A stretch of DNA of 64,000 nt from Lasioglossum baleicum (lineage: Eukaryota > Arthropoda > Insecta > Hymenoptera > Halictidae). The notes below the pieces were generated by a model. That model was not told the DNA's origin, ran no database searches, and saw only the letters and a program-made list of their open reading frames with translations. The stretch is from the NCBI RefSeq assembly GCF_051020765.1, contig NW_027469212.1, forward strand, positions 186,001 to 250,000, in the 5' to 3' direction. Made by a program: the position numbers and the translations under genes. This document shows, in pieces, positions 13,466-27,733 of this stretch. Within the stretch, counting starts at the first letter, position 1. Every line of letters begins with the position of its first letter.

Positions 13466-13990
13466 CGCATAACGCATAACGCATAACGCATAACGCATAA
13501 CGCATAACGCATAACGCATAACGCATAACGCACAACGCACAACGCACAACGCACAACGAACAACGCACAACGCACAACGCACAACGCACAACGCATAACG
13601 CATAACGCATAACGCATAATGCATAACGCATAACGCATAACGCATAACGCATAACGCATAACGCATAACGCATAACGCATAACGCAAAAGTCATAACGCA
13701 TAACGCATAACGCATAACACATAACGCATAACGCATAACGCATAACGCATAACGCATAACGCATAACGCATAACGCATAACGCATAACGCATAACGCATA
13801 ACGCATAACGCATAACGCATAACGCATAACGCATAACGCATAACGCATAACGCATAACGCATAACGCATAACGCATAACGCATAACGCATAACGCATAAC
13901 GCATAACGCATAACGCATAACGCATAACGCATAACGCATAACGCATAACGCACAACGCATAACGCATAACGCATAACGCATAACGCATAA

Positions 13991-14207
13991 CGCAAAAGTC
14001 ATAACGCATAACGCATAACGCATAACGCATAACGCATAACGCATAACGCATAACGCATAACGCATAACGCATAACGCATAACGCATAACGCATAACGCAT
14101 AACGCATAACGCATAACGCATAACGCATAACGCATAACGCATAACGCATAACGCATTACGCATAACGCAAAACCCATAACGCCTAACGCATAACGCACAA
14201 CGCATGA
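13991..14207. repeat. K'-M module, copy 4
   Basis: K' at 13991-14004 and M at 14152-14207, the shortest K'-to-M interval among the intact copies. Confidence 0.85.
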
Positions 14208-15439
14208 CGCATAACGCATAACGCATAACGCATAACGCATAACGCATAACGCATAACGCATAACGCATAACGCATAACGCATAACGCATAACGCATAACG
14301 CATAACGCATAACGCATAACGCATAATGCAAAAGTCATAACCCATAACGCATAACGCATAACGCATAACGCATAACGCATAACGCATAACGCATAACGCA
14401 TAACGCATAACGCATAACGCATAACGCATAACGCATAACGCATAACGCATAACGCATAACGCATAACGCATAACGCATAACGCATAACGCATAACGCATA
14501 ACGCATAACGCATAACGCATAACGCATAACGCACAACGCACAACGCACAACGCACAACGCACAACGCACAACGCACAACGCACAACGCACAACGCACGAC
14601 GCACGACGCATAACGCATAACGCATAACGCATAACGCATAACGCATAACGCATAACGCATAACGCATAACGCATAACGCATAACGCATAACGCACAACGC
14701 ACAACGCACAACGCATAACGCATAACGCATAACGCATAACGCATAACGCATAACGCATAACGCATAATGCAAAAGTCATAACGCATAACGCATAACGCAT
14801 AACGCATAGCCCATAACGCATAACACGTAGCGCATATCGCATAATGCATAACGCATAACGCATAACGCATCACCCATAACGCAGAACGCATAACGCATAA
14901 CGCATAACGCATAACGCATAACGCATAACGCATAACGCATAACGCATAACGCACAACGCACAACGCACAACGCACAACGAACAACGCACAACGCACAACG
15001 CACAACGCACAACGCATAACGCATAACGCATAACGCATAATGCATAACGCATAACGCATAACGCATAACGCATAACGCATAACGCATAACGCATAACGCA
15101 AAAGTCATAACGCATAACGCATAACGCATAACGCATAACGCATAACGCATAACGCATAACGCATAACGCATAACGCATAACGCATAACGCATAACGCATA
15201 ACGCATAACGCATAACGCATAACGCATAACGCATAACGCATAACGCATAACGCATAACGCATAACGCATAACGCATAACGCATAACGCATAACGCATAAC
15301 GCATAACGCATAACGCATAACGCATAACGCATAACGCATAACGCATAACGCATAACGCATAACGCATAACGCATAACGCATAACGCATAACGCATAACGC
15401 ACAACGCATAACGCATAACGCATAACGCATAACGCATAA

Positions 15440-15684
15440 CGCAAAAGTCATAACGCATAACGCATAACGCATAACGCATAACGCATAACGCATAACGCAT
15501 AACGCATAACGCATAACGCATAACGCATAACGCATAACGCATAACGCATAACGCATAACGCATAACGCATAACGCATAACGCATAACGCATAACGCATAA
15601 CGCATAACGCATAACGCATAACGCATAACGCATTACGCATAACGCAAAACCCATAACGCCTAACGCATAACGCACAACGCATGA
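15440..15684. repeat. K'-M module, copy 5
   Basis: K' at 15440-15453 and M at 15629-15684, 1,477 bp (211 units) after the previous M. In this copy V1 stands five U0 upstream of K' instead of four. Confidence 0.85.
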
Positions 15685-16076
15685 CGCATAACGCATAACG
15701 CATAACGCATAACGCATAACGCATAACGCATAACGCATAACGCATAACGCATAACGCATAACGCATAACGCATAACGCATAACGCATAACGCTTAACGCA
15801 TAACGCATAATGCAAAAGTCATAACCCATAACGCATAACGCATAACGCATAACGCATAACGCATAACGCATAACGCATAACGCATAACGCATAACGCATA
15901 ACGCATAACGCATAACGCATAACGCATAACGCATAACGCATAACGCATAACGCATAACGCACAACGCACAACGCATAACGCATAACGCATAACGCATAAC
16001 GCATAACGCATAACGCACAACGCACAACGCACAACGCATAACGCATAACGCATAACGCATAACGCATAACGCATAA

Positions 16077-16188
16077 TGCAAAAGTCATAACGCATAACGC
16101 ATAACGCATAACGCATAGCCCATAACGCATAACACGTAGCGCATATCGCATAATGCATAACGCATAACGCATAACGCATCACCCATAA
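16077..16188. repeat. S block, variant lacking CGCAGAA
   Basis: K, U0, P, U0, S (16133-16139), CGCATAT, U0, TGCATAA, U0 and T follow the usual order, but T is followed by U0 instead of CGCAGAA. The S block at 57609 shares this loss. Confidence 0.8.
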
Positions 16189-16307
16189 CGCATAACGCAT
16201 AACGCATAACGCATAACGCATAACGCATAACGCATAACGCACAACGCATAACGCATAACGCATAACGCATAACGCATAACGCATAATGCAAAAGTCATAA
16301 CGCATAA

Positions 16308-16678
16308 CGCTTAACGCATAACGCATAACGCATAACGCATAACGCATAACGCATAACGCATAACGCATAACGCATAACGCACAACGCATAACGCACAACG
16401 CATAACGCACAACACACAACGCACAACGCACAACGCACAACGCACAACGCACGACGCACAACGCACAACGCACAACGCACAACGCACGACGCATAACGCA
16501 TAACGCATAACGCATAACGCATAACGCATAACGCATAACGCACAACGCACAACGCACAACGCACAACGCACAACGCACAACGCACAACGCACAACGCACA
16601 ACGCACAACGCACAACGCACAACGTATAACGCACAACGCATAACGCATAACGCAAAAGTCATAACGCATACCGTATAA
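16308..16678. repeat. N module, copy 1 (short)
   Basis: From CGCTTAA (16308) through V1/V3-rich sequence to CGTATAA (16623-16629), K' (16651-16664) and the closing pair CGCATAC then CGTATAA (16665-16678). CGTATAA and the closing pair are diagnostic of N. The module leads on to an S' block at 17183. Confidence 0.78.
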
Positions 16679-18477
16679 CGCATAACGCATAACGCATAAC
16701 GCATAACGCATAACGCATAACGCATAACGCATAACGCATAACGCATAACGCATAACGCATAACGCATAACGCATAACGCATAACGCATAACGCATAACGC
16801 ATAACGCATAACGCATAACGCATAACGCATAACGCATAACGCATAACGCATAACGCATAACGCATAACGCATAACGCATAACGCATAACGCATAACGCAT
16901 AACGCATAACGCATAACGCATAACGCATAACGCATAACGCATAACGCATAACGCATAACGCATAACGCATAACGCATAACGCATAACGCATAACGCATAA
17001 CGCATAACGCATAACGCATAACGCAGATCGCATAACGCATAACGCATAACGCATAACGCATAAGGTATAACGCATAACGCATAACGCATAACGCATAACG
17101 CATAACGCATAACGCTTAACGCATAACGCATAATGCAAAAGTCATAACGCATAACGCATAACGCATAGCCCATAACCCATAACACGTAGCGCATATCGCA
17201 TAACGCATAACGCATAACGCATAACGCATAACGCATAACGCATAACGCATAACGCATAACGCATAACGCATAACGCATAACGCATAACGCATAACGCATA
17301 ACGCATAACGCATAACGCATAACGCATAACGCATAACGCATAACGCATAACGCATAACGCATAACGCATAACGCATAACGCATAACGCATAACGCATAAC
17401 GCATAACGCATAACGCATAACGCATAACGCATAACGCATAACGCATAACGCATAACGCATAACGCATAACGCATAACGCATAACGCATAACGCATAACGC
17501 ATAACGCATAACGCATAACGCATAACGCATAACGCATAACGCATAACGCATAACGCATAACGCATAACGCATAACGCATAACGCATAACGCATAACGCAT
17601 AACGCATAACGCATAACGCATAACGCATAACGCATAACGCATAACGCATAACGCATAACGCATAACGCATAACGCATAACGCATAACGCATAACGCATAA
17701 CGCATACCGCATAACGCATAACGCATAACGCATAACGCATAACGCATAACGCATAACGCATAACGCATAACGCATAACGCATAACGCATAACGCACAACG
17801 CATAACGCATAACGCATAACGCATAACGCACAACGCATAACGCATAACGCATAACGCATAACACATAACGCATAACGCATAACGCATAACGCATAACGCA
17901 TAACGCATAACGCATAACGCATAACGCATAACGCATAACGCACAACGCACAACGCACAACGCATAACGCATAACGCACAACGCACAACGCACAACGCATA
18001 ACGCATAACGCACAACGCATAACGCATAACGCATAACGCATAACGCTTAACGCATAACGCATAATGCAAAAGTCATAACGCATAACGCATAACGCATAAC
18101 GCATAGCCCATAACGCATAACGCATAACGCATAACGCATAACGCATAACGCATAACGCATAACGCATAACGCATAACGCATAACGCATAACGCATAACGC
18201 ATAACGCATAACGCATAACGCATAACGCATAACGCATAACGCATAACGCATAACGCATAACGCATAACGCATAACGCATAACGCATAACGCATAACGCAT
18301 AACGCATAACGCATAACGCATAACGCATAACGCATAACGCATAACGCATAACGCAGGACGCACAACGCACAACGCACAACGCACAACGCACAACGCACAA
18401 CGCACAACGCACAACGCACAACGCACAACGCACAACGCACAACGCACAACGCACAACGCACAACGCACAACGCACAA
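16679..18477. repeat. Long U0 block with private markers and an S' block
   Basis: Mostly canonical. CGCAGAT (17022-17028) and GGTATAA (17064-17070) lie 42 bp apart and recur as a pair only at 20739 and 20781. CGCTTAA and K near 17112 precede P, CCCATAA and S (17183). CCCATAA before S, and the lack of T after it, define the S' form. U0 then runs unbroken at 17197-17700 (72 units). A V1 tract from about 18358 to 18477 closes the block. Confidence 0.82.
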
Positions 18478-19079
18478 CGCTTAACGCATAACGCATAATG
18501 CAAAAGTCATAACGCATAACGCATAACGCATAACGCATAGCCCATAACGCATAACACATAACGCATAACGCATAACGCATAACGTATAACGCATAACGCA
18601 TAACGCATAACGCATAACGCATAACGCATAACGCACAACGCACAACGCACAACGAACAACGCACAACGCACAACGCACAACGCACAACGCACAACGCATC
18701 ACGCATAACGCATAACGCATAATGCATAACGCATAACGCATAACGCATAACGCATAACGCATAACGCACAACGCACAACGCACAACGCACAACGCACAAC
18801 GCACAACGCACGACGCACGACGCATAACGCACAACGCACAACGCACAACGCACAACGCACAACGCACGACGCACGACGCATAACGCATAACGCATAACGC
18901 ATAACGCATAACGCATAACGCATAACGCACAACGCACAACGCACAACGCACAACGCACAACGCACAACGCACAACGCACAACGCACAACGCACAACGCAC
19001 AACGCACAACGCACAACGCACAACGTATAACGCATAACGCAAAAGTCATAACGCAAAAGTCATAACGCATACCGTATAA
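18478..19079. repeat. N module, copy 2
   Basis: CGCTTAA (18478), K, P, CACATAA, CGTATAA, V1 with one CGAACAA, V3 pairs, a long V1 run, CGTATAA, two tandem K', then CGCATAC and CGTATAA (19066-19079). It is 602 bp, the same length as the copy at 61137. Confidence 0.82.
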
Positions 19080-19191
19080 CGCATAACGCATAACGCATAA
19101 CGCATAACGCATAACGCATAACGCATAACGCATAACGCACAACGCATAACGCATAACGCATAACGCATAACGCATAACACATAACGCATAA

Positions 19192-19211
19192 CGCATCGCA
19201 TAACGCATAAA
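19192..19211. repeat. Pair of off-length units (5 bp and 8 bp)
   Basis: CGCAT (19192-19196) lacks two bases and CGCATAAA (19204-19211) gains one, with one U0 between. With the eight-base CGCACGAA at 19646-19653 the net shift is zero, and phase before and after agrees. Confidence 0.85.
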
Positions 19212-19821
19212 CGCATAACGCATAACGCATAACGCATAACGCATAACGCATAACGCACAACGCACAACGCACAACGCATAACGCATAACGCACAACGCAC
19301 AACGCACAACGCATAACGCATAACGCACAACGCATAACGCATAACGCATAACGCATAACGCTTAACGCATAACGCATAATGCAAAAGTCATAACGCATAA
19401 CGCATAACGCATAACGCATAGCCCATAACGCATAACGCATAACGCATAACGCATAACGCATAACGCATAACGCATAACGCATAACGCATAACGCATAACG
19501 CATAACGCATAACGCATAACGCATAACGCATAACGCATAACGCATAACGCATAACGCATAACGCATAACGCATAACGCATAACGCATAACGCATAACGCA
19601 TAACGCATAACGCATAACGCATAACGCATAACGCATAACGCATAACGCACGAACGCACAACGCACAACGCACAACGCACAACGCACAACGCACAACGCAC
19701 AACGCACAACGCACAACGCACAACGCACAACGCACAACGCACAACGCACAACGCACAACGCACAACGCACAACGCACAACGCACAACGCACAACGCACAA
19801 CGCACAACGCACAACGCACAA

Positions 19822-20451
19822 CGCTTAACGCATAACGCATAATGCAAAAGTCATAACGCATAACGCATAACGCATAACGCATAGCCCATAACGCATAACA
19901 CATAACGCATAACGCATAACGCATAACGTATAACGCATAACGCATAACGCATAACGCATAACGCATAACGCATAACGCATGACGCATAACGCACAACGCA
20001 CAACGCACAACGAACAACGCACAACGCACAACGCACAACGCACAACGCACAACGCATCACGCATAACGCATAACGCATAATGCATAACGCATAACGCATA
20101 ACGCATAACGCATAACGCATAACGCACAACGCACAACGCACAACGCACAACGCACAACGCACAACGCACGACGCACGACGCATAACGCACAACGCACAAC
20201 GCACAACGCACAACGCACAACGCACGACGCACGACGCATAACGCATAACGCATAACGCATAACGCATAACGCATAACGCACAACGCACAACGCACAACGC
20301 ACAACGCACAACGCACAACGCACAACGCACAACGCACAACGCACAACGCACAACCCACAACGCACAACGCACAACGCACAACGCACAACGCACAACGTAT
20401 AACGCATAACGCAAAAGTCATAACGCAAAAGTCATAACGCATACCGTATAA
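19822..20451. repeat. N module, copy 3
   Basis: Same order as copy 2 with a CGCATGA and a longer final V1 run; one unit in that run is CCCACAA (near 20353). Two tandem K' precede the closing CGCATAC and CGTATAA (20438-20451). It follows copy 2 by 1,344 bp. Confidence 0.82.
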
Positions 20452-22229
20452 CGCATAAGGCATAACGCATAACGCATAACGCATAACGCATAACGCATAA
20501 CGCATAACGCATAACGCATAACGCATAACGCATAACGCATAACGCATAACGCATAACGCATAACGCATAACGCATAACGCATAACGCATAACGCATAACG
20601 CATAACGCATAACGCATAACGCATAACGCATAACGCATAACGCATAACGCATAACGCATAACGCATAACGCATAACGCATAACGCATAACGCATAACGCA
20701 TAACGCATAACGCATAACGCATAACGCATAACGCATAACGCAGATCGCATAACGCATAACGCATAACGCATAACGCATAAGGTATAACGCATAACGCATA
20801 ACGCATAACGCATAACGCATAACGCATAACGCATAACGCATAACGCATAACGCATAACGGTTAACGCATAACGCATAATGCAAAAGTCATAACGCATAAC
20901 GCATAACGCATAGCCCATAACCCATAACACGTAGCGCATATCGCATAACGCATAACGCATAACGCATAACGCATAACGCATAACGCATAACGCATAACGC
21001 ATAACGCATAACGCATAACGCATAACGCATAACGCATAACGCATAACGCATAACGCATAACGCATAACGCATAACGCATAACGCATAACGCATAACGCAT
21101 AACGCATAACGCATAACGCATAACGCATAACGCACAACGCACAACGCACAACGCATAACGCATAACGCACAACGCATAACGCATAACGCATAACGCATAA
21201 CGCTTAACGCATAACGCATAATGCAAAAGTCATAACGCATAACGCATAACGCATAACGCATAACGCATAACGCATAACGCATAACGCATAACGCACAACG
21301 CATAACGCATAACGCATAACGCATAACGCATAACGCATAACGCATAACGCATAACGCATAACGCATAACGCATAACGCATAACGCATAACGCATAACGCA
21401 TAACGCATAACGCATAACGCATAACGCATAACGCATAACGCATAACGCATAACGCATAACGCACAACGCACAACGCACAACGCATAACGCATAACGCATA
21501 ACGCATAACGCAAAAGTCATAACGCATAACGCATAACGCATAACGCATAACGCATAACGCATAACGCATAACGCATAACGCATAACGCATAACGCATAAC
21601 GCATAACGCATAACGCATAACGCATAACGCATAACGCATAACGCATAACGCATAACGCATAACGCATAACGCATAACGCATAACGCATAACGCATAACGC
21701 ATAACGCATAACGCATAACGCATAACGCATAACGCATAACGCATAACGCATAACGCATAACGCATAACGCATAACGCATAACGCATAACGCATAACGCAT
21801 AACGCATAACGCATAACGCATAACGCATAACGCATAACGCATAACGCATAACGCATAACGCATAACGCATAACGCATAACGCATAACGCATAACGCATAA
21901 CGCATAACGCATAACGCATAACGCATAACGCATAACGCATAACGCATAACGCATAACGCATAACGCATAACGCATAACGCATAACGCATAACGCATAACG
22001 CATAACGCATAACGCATAACGCATAACGCATAACGCATAACGCACAACGCACAACGCACAACGCATAACGCATAACGCATAACGCATAACGCAAAAGTCA
22101 TAACGCATAACGCATAACGCATAACGCATAACGCATAACGCATAACGCATAACGCATAACGCATAACGCATAACGCATAACGCATAACGCATAACGCATA
22201 ACGCATAACGCATAGCCCATAACGCATAA
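20452..22229. repeat. Second copy of the private-marker U0 block, then canonical arrays
   Basis: CGCAGAT (20739) and GGTATAA (20781) lie 3,717 bp after their first copies, and S' (20928) 3,745 bp after its own, marking a ~3.7 kb duplication. The CGCTTAA expected before K reads CGGTTAA at 20858-20864. Perfect U0 occupies 21523-22040 (74 units). Single V1 triplets and K' lie near 21130, 21463, 21509 and 22041. Confidence 0.82.
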
Positions 22230-24107
22230 CGCTTAACGCATAACGCATAATGCAAAAGTCATAACGCATAACGCATAACGCATAGCCCATAACGCACAAC
22301 GCACAACGCACAACGCACAACGCACAACGCACAACGCACAACGCACAACGCACAACGCACAACGCACAACGCACAACGCACAACGCACAACGCACAACGC
22401 ACAACGCACAACGCACAACGCACAACGCACAACGCACAACGCACAACGCACAACGCACAACGCACAACGCACAACGCACAACGCACAACGCACAACGCAT
22501 AACGCATAACGCACAACGCATAACGCATAACGCATAACGCATAACGCTTAACGCATAACGCATAATGCAAAAGTCATAACGCATAACGCATAACGCATAA
22601 CGCATAGCCCATAACGCATAACGCATAACGCATAACGCATAACGCATAACGCATAACGCATAACGCATAACGCATAACGCATAACGCAGGACGCACAACG
22701 CACAACGCACAACGCACAACGCACAACGCACAACGCACAACGCACAACGGACAACGCACAACGCACAACGCACAACGCACAACGCACAACGCACAACGCA
22801 TAACGCATAACGCATAACGCATAACGCATAACGCATAACGCATATAACGCATAACGCATAACGCATAATGCAAAAGTCATAACGCATAACGCATAACGCA
22901 TAACGCATAGCCCATAACGCATAACACGTAGCGCATATCGCATAATGCATAACGCATAACGCATAACGCATCACCCATAACGCAGAACGCATAACGCATA
23001 ACGCATAACGCATAACGCATAACGCATAACGCATAACGCATAACGCATAACGCATAACGCATAACGCATAACGCATAACGCATAACGCATAACGCACAAC
23101 GCACAACGCACAACGCACAACGCATAACGCATAACGCATAACGCATAATGCATAACGCATAACGCATAACGCATAACGCATAACGCATAACGTATAACGC
23201 ATAACGCATAACGCATAACGCATAACGCATAACGCATAACGCATAACGCATAACGCATAACGCATAACGCATAACGCATAACGCATAACGCATAACGCAT
23301 AACGCATAACGCATAACGCATAACGCATAACGCATAACGCATAACGCATAACGCATAACGCATAACGCATAACGCATAACGCATAACGCATAGCGCATAA
23401 CGCATAACGCATAACGCATAACGCATAACGCATAACGCATAACGCACAACGCATAACGCATAACGCATAACGCATAACGCAAAAGTCATAACGCATAACG
23501 CATAACGCATAACGCATAACGCATAACGCATAACGCATAACGCATAACGCATAACGCATAACGCATAACGCATAACGCATAACGCATAACGCATAACGCA
23601 TAACGCATAACGCATAACGCATAACGCATAACGCATAACGCATAACGCATAACGCATAACGCATAACGCATAACGCATAACGCATAACGCATAACGCATA
23701 ACGCATAACGCATAACGCATAACGCATAACGCATAACGCATAACGCATAACGCATAACGCATAACGCATAACGCATAACGCATAACGCATAACGCATAAC
23801 GCATAACGCATAACGCATAACGCATAACGCATAACGCATAACGCATAACGCATAACGCATACCGCATAACGCATAACGCATAACGCATAACGCATAACGC
23901 ATAACGCATAACGCATAACGCATAACGCACAACGCACAACGCACAACGCATAACGCATAACGCATAACGCATAACGCAAAAGTCATAACGCATAACGCAT
24001 AACGCATAACGCATAACGCATAACGCATAACGCATAACGCATAACGCATAACGCATAACGCATAACGCATAACGCATAACGCATAACGCATAGCCCATAA
24101 CGCATAA
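22230..24107. repeat. Higher-order repeat H1 (type a)
   Basis: Opens with CGCTTAA, K and P, then 29 V1 units (22293-22495) starting 63 bp after the anchor. A second CGCTTAA and K, CGCAGGA, V1 with CGGACAA (22748), S (22925), T and CGCAGAA follow. The rest is U0 with CGTATAA near 23191, K' near 23480, CGCATAC near 23860 and a V1 triplet before the next repeat. A nine-base unit (CGCATATAA, 22839-22847) makes the length 1,878, i.e. 268 units plus 2. Confidence 0.85.
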
Positions 24108-25864
24108 CGCTTAACGCATAACGCATAATGCAAAAGTCATAACGCATAACGCATAACGCATAGCCCATAACGCACAACGCACAACGCACAACGCACAACG
24201 CACAACGCACAACGCACAACGCACAACGCACAACGCACAACGCACAACGCACAACGCACAACGCACAACGCACAACGCACAACGCACAACGCACAACGCA
24301 CAACGCACAACGCACAACGCACAACGCACAACGCACAACGCACAACGCACAACGCACAACGCACAACGCACAACGCACAACGCATAACGCATAACGCACA
24401 ACGCATAACGCATAACGCATAACGCATAACGCTTAACGCATAACGCATAATGCAAAAGTCATAACGCATAACGCATAACGCATAACGCATAGCCCATAAC
24501 GCATAACGCATAACGCATAACGCATAACGCATAACGCATAACGCATAACGCATAACGCATAACGCATAACGCATAACGCATAACGCATAACGCATAACGC
24601 ATAACGCATAACGCATAACGCAGGACGCACAACGCACAACGCACAACGCACAACGCAGAACGCACAACGCACAACGCACAACGGACAACGCACAACGCAC
24701 AACGCACAACACACAACGCACAACGCACAACGCATAACGCATAACGCATAACGCATAACGCATAACGCATAACGCATAACGCATAACGCATAACGCATAA
24801 TGCAAAAGTCATAACGCATAACGCATAACGCATAACGCATAGCCCATAACGCATAACACGTAGCGCATATCGCATAATGCATAACGCATAACGCATAACG
24901 CATCACCCATAACGCAGAACGCATAACGCATAACGCATCACCCATAACGCAGAACGCATAACGCATAACGCATAACGCATAACGCATAACGCATAACGCA
25001 TAACGCATAACGCATAACGCATAACGCATAACGCACAACGCACAACGCACAACGCACAACGAACAACGAACAACGCACAACGCACAACGCACAACGCACA
25101 ACGCATAACGCATAACGCATAACGCATAACGCATAATGCATAACGCATAACGCATAACGCATAACGCATAACGCATAACGCATAACGCATAACGCATAAC
25201 GCATAACGCATAACGCATAACGCATAACGCATAACGCATAACGCATAACGCATAACGCATAACGCATAACGCATAACGCATAACGCATAACGCATAACGC
25301 ATAACGCATAACGCATAACGCATAACGCATAACGCATAACGCATAACGCATAACGCATAACGCATAACGCATAACGCATAACGCATAACGCATAACGCAT
25401 AACGCATAACGCATAACGCATAACGCATAACGCATAACGCATAACGCATAACGCATAACGCATAACGCATAACGCATAACGCATAACGCATAACGCATAA
25501 CGCATAACGCATAACGCATAACGCATAACGCATAACGCATAACGCATAACGCATAACGCATAACGCATAACGCATAACGCATAACGCATAACGCATAACG
25601 CATAACGCATAACGCATAACGCATAACGCATAACGCATAACGCATAACGCATAACGCATAACGCATAACGCATAACGCATAACGCATAACGCATAACGCA
25701 CAACGCATAACGCATAACGCATAACGCATAACGCATAACGCATAACGCATAACGCATAACGCATAACGCATAACGCATAACGCATAACGCATAACGCATA
25801 ACGCATAACGCATAACGCATAACGCATAACGCATAACGCATAACGCATAGCCCATAACGCATAA
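24108..25864. repeat. Higher-order repeat H2 (type b)
   Basis: V1 block 24171-24380 (30 units). Type b is marked by a CGCAGAA inside the second V1 tract (near 24654), a CACACAA unit, a doubled T (24899 and 24934) and two adjacent CGAACAA (25060-25073). U0 is unbroken at 25144-25696 (79 units). Length 1,757 bp, exactly 251 units. Confidence 0.85.
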
Positions 25865-27733
25865 CGCTTAACGCATAACGCATAATGCAAAAGTCATAAC
25901 GCATAACGCATAACGCATAGCCCATAACGCACAACGCACAACGCACAACGCACAACGCACAACGCACAACGCACAACGCACAACGCACAACGCACAACGC
26001 ACAACGCACAACGCACAACGCACAACGCACAACGCACAACGCACAACGCACAACGCACAACGCACAACGCACAACGCACAACGCACAACGCACAACGCAC
26101 AACGCACAACGCACAACGCACAACGCACAACGCATAACGCATAACGCACAACGCATAACGCATAACGCATAACGCATAACGCTTAACGCATAACGCATAA
26201 TGCAAAAGTCATAACGCATAACGCATAACGCATAACGCATAGCCCATAACGCATAACGCATAACGCATAACGCATAACGCATAACGCATAACGCATAACG
26301 CATAACGCATAACGCATAACGCAGGACGCACAACGCACAACGCACAACGCACAACGCACAACGCACAACGCACAACGCACAACGGACAACGCACAACGCA
26401 CAACGCACAACGCACAACGCACAACGCACAACGCATAACGCATAACGCATAACGCATAACGCATAACGCATAACGCATAACGCATAATGCAAAAGTCATA
26501 ACGCATAACGCATAACGCATAACGCATAGCCCATAACGCATAACACGTAGCGCATATCGCATAATGCATAACGCATAACGCATAACGCATCACCCATAAC
26601 GCAGAACGCATAACGCATAACGCATAACGCATAACGCATAACGCATAACGCATAACGCATAACGCATAACGCATAACGCATAACGCATAACGCATAACGC
26701 ATAACGCATAACGCACAACGCACAACGCACAACGCACAACGCATAACGCATAACGCATAACGCATAATGCATAACGCATAACGCATAACGCATAACGCAT
26801 AACGCATAACGTATAACGCATAACGCATAACGCATAACGCATAACGCATAACGCATAACGCATAACACATAACGCATAACGCATAACGCATAACGCATAA
26901 CGCATAACGCATAACGCATAACGCATAACGCATAACGCATAACGCATAACGCATAACGCATAACGCATAACGCATAACGCATAACGCATAACGCATAACG
27001 CATAACGCATAGCGCATAACGCATAACGCATAACGCATAACGCATAACGCATAACGCATAACGCACAACGCATAACGCATAACGCATAACGCATAACGCA
27101 AAAGTCATAACGCATAACGCATAACGCATAACGCATAACGCATAACGCATAACGCATAACGCATAACGCATAACGCATAACGCATAACGCATAACGCATA
27201 ACGCATAACGCATAACGCATAACGCATAACGCATAACGCATAACGCATAACGCATAACGCATAACGCATAACGCATAACGCATAACGCATAACGCATAAC
27301 GCATAACGCATAACGCATAACGCATAACGCATAACGCATAACGCATAACGCATAACGCATAACGCATAACGCATAACGCATAACGCATAACGCATAACGC
27401 ATAACGCATAACGCATAACGCATAACGCATAACGCATAACGCATAACGCATAACGCATAACGCATAACGCATAACGCATAACGCATACCGCATAACGCAT
27501 AACGCATAACGCATAACGCATAACGCATAACGCATAACGCATAACGCATAACGCACAACGCACAACGCACAACGCATAACGCATAACGCATAACGCATAA
27601 CGCAAAAGTCATAACGCATAACGCATAACGCATAACGCATAACGCATAACGCATAACGCATAACGCATAACGCATAACGCATAACGCATAACGCATAACG
27701 CATAACGCATAACGCATAGCCCATAACGCATAA
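25865..27733. repeat. Higher-order repeat H3 (type a, twin of H1)
   Basis: V1 block 25928-26130 (29 units, as in H1), S at 26544, CGTATAA near 26811, a CGCATAC near 27484. It repeats H1 unit by unit apart from a CACATAA near 26866 and small length changes. 1,869 bp, exactly 267 units. Confidence 0.85.

Noticed and set aside
16623..16629. TATA-like promoters at CGTATAA and GGTATAA units
   Set aside because: They are single-base variants of U0 within modules, with no initiator, no downstream gene and no distinct flanking sequence.
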